DNA of 64,000 nt from JACDER01 sp963717765 (GTDB lineage Bacteria > Actinomycetota > Thermoleophilia > Gaiellales > Gaiellaceae): NCBI GenBank assembly GCA_963717765.1, contig CAVQWX010000008.1, positions 1 through 64,000 on the forward strand, read 5' to 3'. How positions within the stretch are numbered: position 1 is the first letter of the stretch; each line of letters opens with the position of its first letter. The position numbers and the translations under genes are program-made. Below, piece after piece: positions 21,024 to 29,500 of this stretch. Below the pieces are notes generated by a model. It had not been told where the DNA came from. It did not search any database and saw nothing but the letters and a program-made list of their open reading frames with translations.

Positions 21024-23276
21024 GGAGCAGGCGTGGCGCGCTTCAAGATCGACACGATCGCCACGCAACAGGCGACCGTCGGGTTCAGCTTCCACGTCAC
21101 TGCGCAGGACTCGTCCAACAACACCGTCACGGACTTCACCGGCACGGTGGATGTGACTTCGACCCTGCCGATCGCGGGCGGCCCGTTCACGAGCGGCAAC
21201 TTCGTCAACGGCGAGCTCACGATTCCGATCACGCTCACTTCGGGCGCAATGTCCTCGACCATCACTGTCACCCGGACCGGCGGCAGCGAGACCGGCGACT
21301 CGAACGCGTTCCGCGTCCTGGAGGCCGACGGTGCCGGAACGCTGACCGTGTCTCCGTCCTTCGCGCGCTACAACGCCTTGGGTAACACCCTCACCTTCTC
21401 GTACACGCCTGCGGGCGGCGGGATGGTGGACGGGAAGATCTCGATCCAGGTTCCGACCGACTGGTCGCCCGCGTCGACCACGGGCACCGACGCCGGCTTC
21501 ACCAAGGCGAGCGCGGGCACCGTCTCGGTTTCGCCGGACGGAAGGACGATCACCGTCTCGATCTCGCAGCGGGCTGAGAACAACACGTTGACCATCACCT
21601 ACGGTGCGAAGTCGGGTGGAGGACCCGGTGCGATGGCGCCGGCCTCGTCCGGGCCCGAGACCTGGGCCGCGGAGAGCCAGGGCGCTGCGGGCGGGACCCT
21701 GCAAGCCCTGACCTCCTCCCCCTCTGTGAACGTGCTGGCGCCCGACGGCTCCGGGACGATCACCCCCTCGCCGAATCAGGTCGCGAGTGGAACGAGCGGC
21801 AACACGATCACGTTCACCTACACGGCCGCGCCGGGTGGGATGGACAACGGCGCGATCTCGATCGTCGTCCCGACCGGATGGTCGGTTCCGTCGACCAACT
21901 CGAGCGCCGCCGGCTACACGACCTCGTCGACCGGGAACGTCAACGTCTCCGGTACGACGATCAACGTCACGGGCGTCACGCTCGCCGGGAGCAGCACGAT
22001 GACGATCAAGTACGGCGACAGCGGAAGCGGCGGCCCGGGCGCGACCGCTCCCTCCACGGCGCAGGTCCAGACGTGGACGACGAAGCAGCGCTCGAACGGA
22101 GCCGGCACCATGACCTCGCTTGCGAGTCAGCCGATCGTGACCGTGCTGGCGGGCCCGCCTCCGCCGGATCATTTCGACATCGACCCGATCGCGATGCAGC
22201 AGGCCGGTGTCGGCTTCAGCTTCCACGTGATCGCGAGGGACTCGAGCGGCAATGTCCAGACCTCGTATACGGGCTCGGGGACCGGAGTGCTGGTCACCTC
22301 CAACCGCACGATCCAGAGCGGCTCGTTCACGAGCGCCGATTTCGTGAACGGCGAGCTCACGATCCCGATCACCCTGACCGACGGCGGCACCGATTCCACC
22401 GTCACGGTCACCAACAGTCCCGTCACCAAGACCTCGAACGTCTTCCGCGTTCTGCAGGCCGACGGTGCCGGAACGATGACCGTCTCGCCGACGTTCGTCC
22501 GGAACGGCTCGGCAGGCAACACGCTCACCTTCGTCTACAGCCCCGTCGCCGGCGGCATCGTGAACGGCATCGTCTCCATCGACGTGCCGACCGGCTGGTC
22601 CGATCCCTCCACGGATTCCTCCGCCGCGGGCTACGTCACCGTGAGCGGCGGGAGCGTCTCCATCGACGGCCGCACGATCGTGGCCGCGATCGTGGACCGC
22701 GGCGCCGGCAACGCTCTCACCATCAAGTACGGCGTCAAGAGCGGCGGCGGCCCGGGTGCGACGGCGCCGACGACGGGCGGCTCGGTGCCGTGGACGGCGA
22801 AGAGCAAGGGAGCGGCCGGCGGAACGGCGCAGCCGCTCGCGTCCTCGCCGGCCGTCAACGTGCTTGCGGCGGACGGGTCCGGCTCCATCAGCCCCTCGCC
22901 GAACTCGGTTCCCAGGTCAACTGCCAACACGATCACCTTCACGTACACGGCGGATACGGGCGGCATGCAGAACGGCACGATCACGCTCGCCGTTCCGGCC
23001 GGCTGGTCGGCTCCGTCGACGACGCCGACCGCCGCCGGCTACACCACCGCGTCGGCAGGATCGGTCGCCACGTCCAGTCGCACGATCACCGTCTCGGGCA
23101 TCACGCTGAACGGCGGAGACACGATGACCATCAACTACGGCGACATGAGCGGGGGCGGTTCGGGCGGGATTGCGCCGCCCACGGCCGGCGCTCAGACGTG
23201 GACGACCAAGCAGCGGTCGAACTCGGGCGGCGCGCTGACGCCGGTCGCACCTCAGCCGAGCATCAACGTCACTTAA
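19794..23276 (+). CDS. Gene 3, C-terminal segment (repeats and two A-B-B cassettes)
   Basis: This open frame of 1160 codons is entered by the shift near 19797 rather than by a convincing start: its first codon is an internal ATG with no ribosome binding site. It holds the end of D unit 14, units 15-18, then A (RFKIDTIATQQ), B, B, A (DHFDIDPIAMQQ), B, B, ending PSINVT at TAA 23274-23276. The A-B-B cassettes match those ending gene 2 and those in gene 1. No anchor domain or terminal hydrophobic segment is visible. It is best read as the C-terminus of gene 3. Confidence 0.75.
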   Translation: MGSITYSVLATDAVGNTATDSATASKDTVTTVAITAFTDPVTAANQLNASVSGTAEAGDSIDLTVSDGTPAHDVTGSTTATGGTWSFSGLDLSGLDDGTITYSVVATDAVGNTATDSETASKDTVTTVAITAFTDPVTAANQLNGSVSGTAEAGDTIALTVSDGTPAHDVTGSTTATGGTWSFSGLDLSGLDDGTITYSVVATDAVGNTATDSATASKDTVTTVAITAFTDPVTAANQLNGSVSGTAEAGDTIALTVSDGTPAHDVTGSTTATGGTWSFSGLDLSGLDDGTITYSVVATDAVGNTATDSETASKDTVTTVAITAFTDPVTAANQLNGSVSGTAEAGDTIALTVSDGTPAHDVTGSTTATGGTWSFSGLDLSGLDDGTITYSVVATDAVGNTATDSKTASKGAGVARFKIDTIATQQATVGFSFHVTAQDSSNNTVTDFTGTVDVTSTLPIAGGPFTSGNFVNGELTIPITLTSGAMSSTITVTRTGGSETGDSNAFRVLEADGAGTLTVSPSFARYNALGNTLTFSYTPAGGGMVDGKISIQVPTDWSPASTTGTDAGFTKASAGTVSVSPDGRTITVSISQRAENNTLTITYGAKSGGGPGAMAPASSGPETWAAESQGAAGGTLQALTSSPSVNVLAPDGSGTITPSPNQVASGTSGNTITFTYTAAPGGMDNGAISIVVPTGWSVPSTNSSAAGYTTSSTGNVNVSGTTINVTGVTLAGSSTMTIKYGDSGSGGPGATAPSTAQVQTWTTKQRSNGAGTMTSLASQPIVTVLAGPPPPDHFDIDPIAMQQAGVGFSFHVIARDSSGNVQTSYTGSGTGVLVTSNRTIQSGSFTSADFVNGELTIPITLTDGGTDSTVTVTNSPVTKTSNVFRVLQADGAGTMTVSPTFVRNGSAGNTLTFVYSPVAGGIVNGIVSIDVPTGWSDPSTDSSAAGYVTVSGGSVSIDGRTIVAAIVDRGAGNALTIKYGVKSGGGPGATAPTTGGSVPWTAKSKGAAGGTAQPLASSPAVNVLAADGSGSISPSPNSVPRSTANTITFTYTADTGGMQNGTITLAVPAGWSAPSTTPTAAGYTTASAGSVATSSRTITVSGITLNGGDTMTINYGDMSGGGSGGIAPPTAGAQTWTTKQRSNSGGALTPVAPQPSINVT

Positions 23277-23298
23277 TCTGCGGCGCACCTCCGAAGAC

Positions 23299-23327
23299 CC
23301 GCGGTCGCGAGCTTCTCGCGGCCGCGG
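23299..23327. terminator. Hairpin terminator between gene 3 and the convergent HD gene
   Basis: A 13-bp stem (23299-23311 with 23315-23327) has one G-T pair and a three-base loop. It lies 22 bases after the gene 3 stop and 2 bases before the 3' end of the opposite-strand gene, so it may serve both. No long T tract is present. Confidence 0.7.
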
Positions 23328-23329
23328 TT

Positions 23330-24172
23330 CTACGGCTTTGCGTCCGCGCCGGCGGGTCGGGTCGCCGCCAGCGCGTCGAGCTGGTTTGCGTGGTAGAGGA
23401 CGGCCGCCTCGGCCGTCTTCGCGCTGCGCAGGTCATGGTGGACGGAGACGGCGTGGAGCAGCTCCGCCTGCGTCTCGCCGTCGAGCTCGGTTGTCCGCTC
23501 CTCGATCAGCCGTAGTCCAAGGTGGACGTGCCCGAGGAGCCGCCCCTCCGGCGTCTGCCGGTACGTCGGGCCCGGTCCGAGCTCCGCGGTGCGGCCGATG
23601 TCGTGGAGGAGCGCCGCCGCCAGCACCAGGTCGGCGCGCAGGCGGGGATGGAGCTGAGCGGTCTCGCGGCACAGCGTCGCGACGCCGACCGTGTGCTCGA
23701 GCAGCCCACCGGCGTAGCCGTGGTGCCCCTCGGGCGCCGCGGGCAGCGAGCGCAGAGCGCGCCGGATCTCGGCGTCGGCGGTGAACGCCTCGACGGTCGC
23801 GGCCAGGCCCGGATGGTGGAGCTCGCCGGCCAGAAACTCGAGGAAGCCGTCCAGCTCGTCGGAGTCGCGCCGGAGAGCCGGCGACAGCTCCGACGGGTTC
23901 GCCTCGGGGGCGGCCTCGAGCGAGCGGACGTCGAGCTGGAGCTTGTCGCGGAACCGCTCCACGCGGCCGAGGACGCGCACCGCATCCCCTTCCGCAAAGC
24001 GCGTGTCCAGCAGCTCCACGTCGTTCCACACCCGCGCGTCGATGCGTCCGCTCGGGTCGACCAGCTCCAGCGCGAGGTACGGAGCGCCCCCGCGCGTGCG
24101 CAGCCGCTGCTTGCGCGCGACCGCGAACGTGCCCTCGACGACCCTGTCCGCATCGAGATCCGCAATCGCCAT
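23330..24172 (-). CDS. OB-fold and HD-domain nuclease, YhaM-like
   Basis: This 280-residue protein has an N-terminal OB-fold nucleic-acid binding domain (about 1-90, DPSGRIDARVWND) and a C-terminal HD phosphohydrolase domain. The metal ligands are visible as GGLLEHTVG (about 157-165), ALLHDIGRT (about 187) and GHVHLG. This is the arrangement of the YhaM/CBF1 3'-to-5' exoribonucleases, cytoplasmic enzymes that trim RNA or single-stranded DNA; length is slightly below the usual ~310. The gene is monocistronic and divergent from the DUF1015 gene, with 45 bases between the starts. The family call is strong; the exact substrate is inference. Confidence 0.82.
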   Translation of the reverse strand: MAIADLDADRVVEGTFAVARKQRLRTRGGAPYLALELVDPSGRIDARVWNDVELLDTRFAEGDAVRVLGRVERFRDKLQLDVRSLEAAPEANPSELSPALRRDSDELDGFLEFLAGELHHPGLAATVEAFTADAEIRRALRSLPAAPEGHHGYAGGLLEHTVGVATLCRETAQLHPRLRADLVLAAALLHDIGRTAELGPGPTYRQTPEGRLLGHVHLGLRLIEERTTELDGETQAELLHAVSVHHDLRSAKTAEAAVLYHANQLDALAATRPAGADAKP

Positions 24173-24217
24173 GAAGCGAGTCTATGGGCCGGAACGGACG
24201 GTTGATAGGCTCGTTCC

Positions 24218-25280
24218 GTGGCGGAAATCAAGCCGTTTCGGGCAGTCCGCTACGACGAGTCGAAGGCAGGTCCCCTCGACTCTCTGGTGGCTCCTCCGTA
24301 CGACGTGATCGGTCCGGAGGAGCGCCTCGAGTACCTCGAGCGGAGCCCGTACAACGTCGTCCATCTGACGCTGCCGGAGTCGGAGGAGGCGGCCGGCCGC
24401 GCGTTCGCGGCCTGGCGGGAAGAGGACGTACTCGTCGACGACGAGGAGGGGCTCTGGGCGCTCGAGCAGGACTACGTCGGCCCCGACGGCGTCGGCCGGA
24501 TGCGGCGGGGGCTGATCGTCGCGCTGAAGGCCGAGCCGTACGAGACGGGTGTCGTCCTCCCGCACGAGCGAACGCATCGCGGCCCGAAGGAGGGGCGGCT
24601 GAGGCTCCTCCGCGCGGTGCGCGCGCAGCTCGAGCCGATCTTCCTGCTCCATGAGGGCTCGGCGCCGTACGACCAGCCCGACGGGGCGCCCGACCTCGAG
24701 GTGGAGGGAAACCGTCTCTGGCGGATCGAGGACGACGGCAGCTCGGACTGGTTCGCCGACCGCACGCTTCTGATCGCCGACGGTCACCATCGCTACGAGA
24801 CCGCGCTCGCCTACGCGGCGGAGGGCGGGTCACCGTGGATGCTGGTGGTGCTCGTCTCCGCCGAGGATCCCGGGCTGGAGATCTTCCCCACGCACAGGCT
24901 CGCGCAGCACCTGAACGGCGCCGAGCTGCCGCCCCCCAGCGGGGATCCCCGCGACCTGCTCGCATTCCTCGAGGAACGAGCCGCGGTCGCGCGCGGTCGC
25001 CGTTGCCTACCGGCCGGAGGGTGCGGGCTTCCTCTACGGCGAGGAGGGTGAGCTCGACGTCGAGCTCGTCGCGCGCCACGCCCCCGAGGTCACCTACACG
25101 GCCAGCACGGACGAGGCGATCTCGGCTGTTGACGAGGGGAAGGCGGAGGCTGCCTTCCTGCTGCGCCCGCTGCGCGTCGAGGACGTCTTCGCGAAGGCCT
25201 CGCGCGGCGAGGTCATGCCGCAGAAGAGCACCTACTTCTTCCCGAAGCTCCTGTCCGGGCTGCTGTTCCTCCCCGTGTGA
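24218..25280 (+). pseudogene. DUF1015 family protein, single frameshift
   Basis: The start MAEIKPFRAVRYD is followed by APPYDVI, VHLTLP, EERTH-like PHERTHRGPKEG and LIADGHHRYETALAY, the hallmarks of DUF1015. Near 24984-25002 (GCGCGCGGTCGCC) the frame shifts by one extra base. The other frame carries AVAYRPEGAGFLYGEEGELD and the typical ending MPQKSTYFFPK...SGLLFLP to TGA 25278-25280. Repaired length is about 353 residues. The family is of unknown function, is often seen near serine and 2-hydroxyacid metabolism genes, and has no proven reaction. Its stop overlaps the GTG of the next gene, so the two were translationally coupled. The shift may be a base-calling error. Confidence 0.75.
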
Positions 25281-26083
25281 CCGACTGGCTGGAGATCTGC
25301 CGGCTGGCGGTCGGTGACCTGCGCGGGGTGCTCACCGAGCTACCGACTCGCGTGACCCGCGAGCCGATCACGGGGCGCGGCGTCGGCGGCGACGACACGA
25401 CCGCGATCGACGCGGCGGCGGAAGCCGCGATCGTCCGGCGCCTCGAGGCGGCGCACGAGGCAGGCCTGCAGTTCCGCCTCGTCTCGGAGGAGCTCGGTGA
25501 GCGCGCCTTCGGCGAGGCCGAGACGACCGTCGTCGTCGACCCCATCGACGGCTCGGTCAACGCCAAGCGCGGCATCCCCTTCTTCGCGTTCTCCCTCGCG
25601 GTCGCCGAGGGGCGGGAGATGGGCGACGTCGAGTTCGGCTACGTGTACGACCTCGGCACCGGTGAGGAATGGACAGCTCAAAAGGGGAGAGGTGCCTTCC
25701 TCGACGGCGAGCCGCTCGGGGCGGTGCGGCCGAAGGACGAGATCGAGCTCCTGCAGTTCGAAGCCACAGTCACCGACCTCGTGGCCGATCGGATCGAGTC
25801 GTTCCGCGGCGTCGCGGAGCGGATCCGCGTCATGGGCTCGCTCGCGCTCTCTCTGTGTCACCTCGCTGCGGGGCGGGTGGACGCCGTGTGTTCGCTCAAG
25901 CCGGCCCGGTCGGTGGATATCGCGGCGGCCCAGCTGCTGCTCCGTGAGTGCGGGCTAGCGGTCGACCTTCCCGAGTCACCCCCGTTCGAGCGCGCGCCGC
26001 TCGACCTGGAGGGGCGTTCACGCATCGTCGCGGCGGGAACACCGGAGGCGTGCCGCCGCATCACCGACGCGCTGCTTCGCTGA
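25277..26083 (+). CDS. Inositol monophosphatase family phosphatase
   Basis: This protein has 268 residues. The GTG at 25277 overlaps the preceding stop as GTGA. Metal and phosphate site motifs of the Li-sensitive family are present: GDDTTAIDAAAE (about 36), SEELGE (about 72), VVDPIDGSVNAKRG (about 86) and the C-terminal ARSVDIAAAQLLL. Members dephosphorylate myo-inositol phosphates, fructose-1,6-bisphosphate or 3'-phosphoadenosine phosphate with Mg2+; the substrate here cannot be fixed from sequence. The Trp/Gly pattern after DPIDG (SVNAKRGIP instead of TxNFxxG) departs from typical inositol phosphatases and resembles archaeal-type FBPase/IMPase proteins. Confidence 0.85.
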   Translation: MTDWLEICRLAVGDLRGVLTELPTRVTREPITGRGVGGDDTTAIDAAAEAAIVRRLEAAHEAGLQFRLVSEELGERAFGEAETTVVVDPIDGSVNAKRGIPFFAFSLAVAEGREMGDVEFGYVYDLGTGEEWTAQKGRGAFLDGEPLGAVRPKDEIELLQFEATVTDLVADRIESFRGVAERIRVMGSLALSLCHLAAGRVDAVCSLKPARSVDIAAAQLLLRECGLAVDLPESPPFERAPLDLEGRSRIVAAGTPEACRRITDALLR

Positions 26084-26089
26084 AGCGAC

Positions 26090-26195
26090 GGGATCTCGAT
26101 CCGGCCTCGAGCGCCGCCTCGACGATCCCGAACCCCTTCGGCACTTGAACCTCGGGCCGCCCGATGGTGACGGTGACCAACTCGGGCGCGCTCAC
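26090..26195 (-). pseudogene. Displaced fragment of the nuoG 5' end
   Basis: Read on the minus strand, GTG 26195 begins a copy of the nuoG N-terminus (SAPELVTVTI, VQVPKGFGIVEAALEAG) that loses frame and ends in unrelated sequence at 26089. It matches 52526-52633 with roughly a dozen differences including small gaps, so it cannot make NuoG. It continues into the identical block at 26221-26311. It ends only a few bases after the stop codon of the inositol-phosphatase-like gene, on the opposite strand. Confidence 0.75.
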
Positions 26196-26220
26196 TTTTA
26201 AAACCTCAAGAGGCCACTGG

Positions 26221-26311
26221 CTCGCCGGGACAGTTTCCGCATAACGGCGCGGTTTTGGCACAACCGGGGTCTGACCCCGGTATTCAGGTTTCTATTCACG
26301 AGGGCACCTCG
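26221..26311. repeat. 91-bp block identical to 52658-52748, with REP-like palindrome
   Basis: All 91 bases are identical to the nuoF-nuoG intergenic region, including the last codons and stop of nuoF in minus-strand orientation. Inside, 26263-26281 is the 19-base palindrome ACCGGGGTCTGACCCCGGT. Palindromes of this GGGGTCTGACCCC type are known from REP/RAYT (Y1-transposase-associated) elements in many bacteria. No RAYT gene is in the window. Confidence 0.85.
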
Positions 26312-26396
26312 AGTCCGGACCGTGGCTGAAGGAGCACCTGCAAAATTGGCAGTCGAAATGGCGATCCTGGTGCGCGGGTGGTTGTCGGTGGGCGAA

Positions 26397-26491
26397 GCCG
26401 AGCTTTGCTCGGCGAGAGCCCCTTCGTGCGTCCTGCGCCGAGTGGAGTGAAGGAGGGGGCAAAACGGGGTAACGATGGGTTTCCCCGTTAC
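26397..26491. other. Stem-loops in the leader of the cyclase-STAND gene
   Basis: A perfect 7-bp stem with a TTT loop lies at 26397-26413. Closer to the start codon, AACGGGG (26463-26469) can pair with CCCCGTT (26483-26489), and GTAACG (26469-26474) can alternatively pair with CGTTAC (26486-26491), so two exclusive hairpins share the sequence 12-40 bases before ATG 26503. Whether they regulate the gene or terminate upstream transcription is unknown. The rest of 26312-26502 shows nothing recognisable. Confidence 0.35.
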
Positions 26492-26502
26492 GCTCAGGGC
26501 GC

Positions 26503-29500
26503 ATGACGGATCTACCTGCGGGTCGTGTCACCTTCCTCTTCACCGACATCGAAGGGTCGACTCGGCTCCTGCGCGCGCTCGGGGATCAGTACGCGGAGGT
26601 GCTGACGGATCATCGCCGGCTGCTACGAGCCGCTTTCACTCGGCACGGCGGCTTCGAGGTCGACACGCAGGGCGACAGCTTCTTCGTCGTCTTCTCCGAT
26701 CCGGGCGAAGGGCTCGCGGCCGCCGAGGAGGCCCAGCAGTCTCTCTTCGCCCACGTCTGGCCCGAAGGTGAGCTGCGCGTACGCATGGGCCTCCATACGG
26801 GTGAGCCGCTCGTCACCGACGGCCACTACGTCGGGATCGACGTGCACCGCGCCGCACGAATCGCGGCGGCTGCGCACGGCGGCCAGGTGATCGTCTCGGA
26901 GTACACGAGCGAGCTCGTCTCCGTTGGGCGGGCGGCCCCGATCACGCTCCGCGACCTCGGCCCGCACAACCTGAAGGACCTGCCCGAGCCCGAACGGCTC
27001 TTCCAGCTCGTCGTCGACGGCCTGCCCGGGAGCTTCCCGCCGCTGCGCGTGCACGAGGACGCGATCGAGGCCGCCCGGCTGCCCGACTACTCGGTTCCGC
27101 CGGCCGACGTCCCGTGTCCGTACAAGGGACTGCTTCCGTTCGAGCAGGAGGACAGCGACCTCTTCTTCGGGCGCGAGGCGCTCGTCGACGATCTCGCCGG
27201 CCGCCTCGAGGCATCCAGTTTTCTCGCGGTCGTCGGGCCGTCCGGAAGCGGGAAATCGTCGCTCGTGCGCGCGGGCGTCGTGCCCGCGCTGCAGCGCGCG
27301 GCGGGTGCCGAGCTCAGGGCGGCGATCATCGCCCCCGGCGTCCACCCACTCGACGAGCTCGCCTCCGCGGGCGACCCCGCCGTGCTTGTCGTGGACCAGT
27401 TCGAAGAGGTCTTCACCCTGTGTCGTGACGAGGAGGAGCGCGCCGCCTTCCTCGATGCGCTGTTGGATCGCGCGGAAGACGGAGCGCTCGTCATCGTCGC
27501 TTTGCGCGCCGACTTCTACGGCCACTGTGCCGAGTATCCGCGACTCGCCGGCGCGCTCGAGGAGCGGCAGGCGCTGGTCGGCCCGATGAGCGAGGAGGAG
27601 CTGCGGCGCGCGATCGAGCGGCCCGGGGAGCACGCCGGGCTCGTGCTCGAGCCCGGGGTCGTCGAGGCGATGCTGCGAGATGTCGCCGGCCAGCCCGGAG
27701 GTTTGCCGCTTCTCTCACACAGCCTGCTCGAGACGTGGAAGCGACGCAGCGGCCGCATGCTGACGGTGATCGGCTATCTCCAGTCGGGCGGCGTGCACGG
27801 GGCGATCGCGAAGACGGCCGAGACGGTCTACCGCGACGCGTTGTCCCCCGAGCAGCAGGCAATCGCGCGCAACGTCTTCCTGCGCCTGACCGAGCTCGGC
27901 GATGGAACCGAGGACACGCGCCGGCGCGCGTCGATCGCGGAGCTCGTTCCGCGGCCCGGGCAGGAGACTGAGGTGGACGAGGTTCTGTGGACGCTCGCGG
28001 ATGCCCGGCTCGTGACGATCGGCGAGGGGACCGTCGAGGTGGCGCACGAGGCGCTCATTCGCCACTGGCCGACCCTCCGCGGCTGGCTCGACGAGGACCG
28101 CGAGGGCCGGCTCCTGCATCGCCGCCTGACCGAGGCGGCGCAGGAGTGGAAGACGCTCGGTCGCGACCCCGGGGCGCTCTTTCGCGGGTCGCGTCTGGCC
28201 ACGACCGGCGACTGGGCGACGGCGCACGATCCCGAGCTCAACGAGCTCGAGCGCGAGTTTCTGACGGCGAGCCGGCAGGCGAGCGAGCACGAGGCCGTCC
28301 GGCAGCGACGCGCGAACCGCCGCCTGCGCCTGCTTCTGGCCGGCGCGGTCGTCCTGCTCGTCCTCGCCGTCGCCGGGGGCTCCATCGCGCTCGTCCAACG
28401 GAGCCACGCGCGCAAGGCGCAGGCGGCGGCCGAGGCGCAGTCCTTGCGGGCCGAGTCGCGGGACGCCTCCGCCCAGCACCCGGATCTCGGTCTCCTGCTG
28501 GGGCTCGAAGCCGTTCGCCGCGAGGACTCGGCCGACTCGCGGGGCGCACTCCTCGGTGCGCTCGAGCACGCCTCGCGGGTTCGCCGGTGGCTCCAGGGTT
28601 TCGATGCGCCTGTGAACTCGACGGCGTTCAGCCCCGACGGAAAGCTGCTCGCGACCACGACTCACGACGGAACCATCCTCTGGGACACGGGCACCTGGCG
28701 TCGAGTCGGCGCGCCGCTGCGCTCGTCCCAGGGCGGCTGGGAAGGAGTCGACTTCAGCCCGGACGGGCGGACGCTTGCCATCGCGGGCGCGCGGGGCCGC
28801 GTCGAGCTCTGGGACATAGCGACGAGGAAGGAGCTGCGCGAGCTGACCGACCCGGCGGCGGCCGGGTCCGACGTGCCCGAGCTCTCCGTCGTCCGCTACA
28901 GCCCCGACGGCAAGGTCATCGCCGCCGGCGGGCAGGAAGCGAACCACGTGACGCTGTGGAGCACGGCGAGCGGCCGTGCCATCGGCCGGCCGATCGTCAC
29001 GAATCCGCCGGGGTCGGGCGCTCAGTCGATCTCCTTCAGCCCCGACTCGTCGCGAATGGCGGTCCCAAGCGTGCCGGGGACGGTCGGGATCTGGGACGTG
29101 GCCACCGGACGTCGGGTCGGCGAGCCGCTTGCGGTCGGGAGCGATGACGTCGAGACCACGATCTTCGCGCACGGCGGACGCAGGCTCATAGCCGGCGACG
29201 ACTCAGGCTCGGTGACGATGGTCGACGTCCGAACGGGACGGAGGATCGGGCGTGCGCTCTCGGTGGGCGACGTTCCGGCGACCTCGCTGGATCTCAGCTC
29301 CGGGGAACGGCTGCTGGCCGTTGCTTCGTTCGACGGGGCTGTGCGCGTGTGGGACGCGCGGACCGGAGAGCCCTATGGCTCCCCGCTTGCGGCCGACAAG
29401 AGCCCGGTCGGCGCCGTGGTCTTCAGCCCCGACGGACAAAGCCTCGTGAGCTCGCACCTGCGCTCGGCGGTCGTCTGGGACCTGAGCGGGCGGCAGGTGA

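Noticed and set aside
26061..26261. Small minus-strand gene of 66 codons
   Set aside because: It is the decayed copy of the nuoG start plus repeat sequence, not an independent gene.
26263..26281. Palindrome read as a simple Rho-independent terminator
   Set aside because: The same 19-mer occurs three times in different contexts without a T tract, which fits a REP-like element better.
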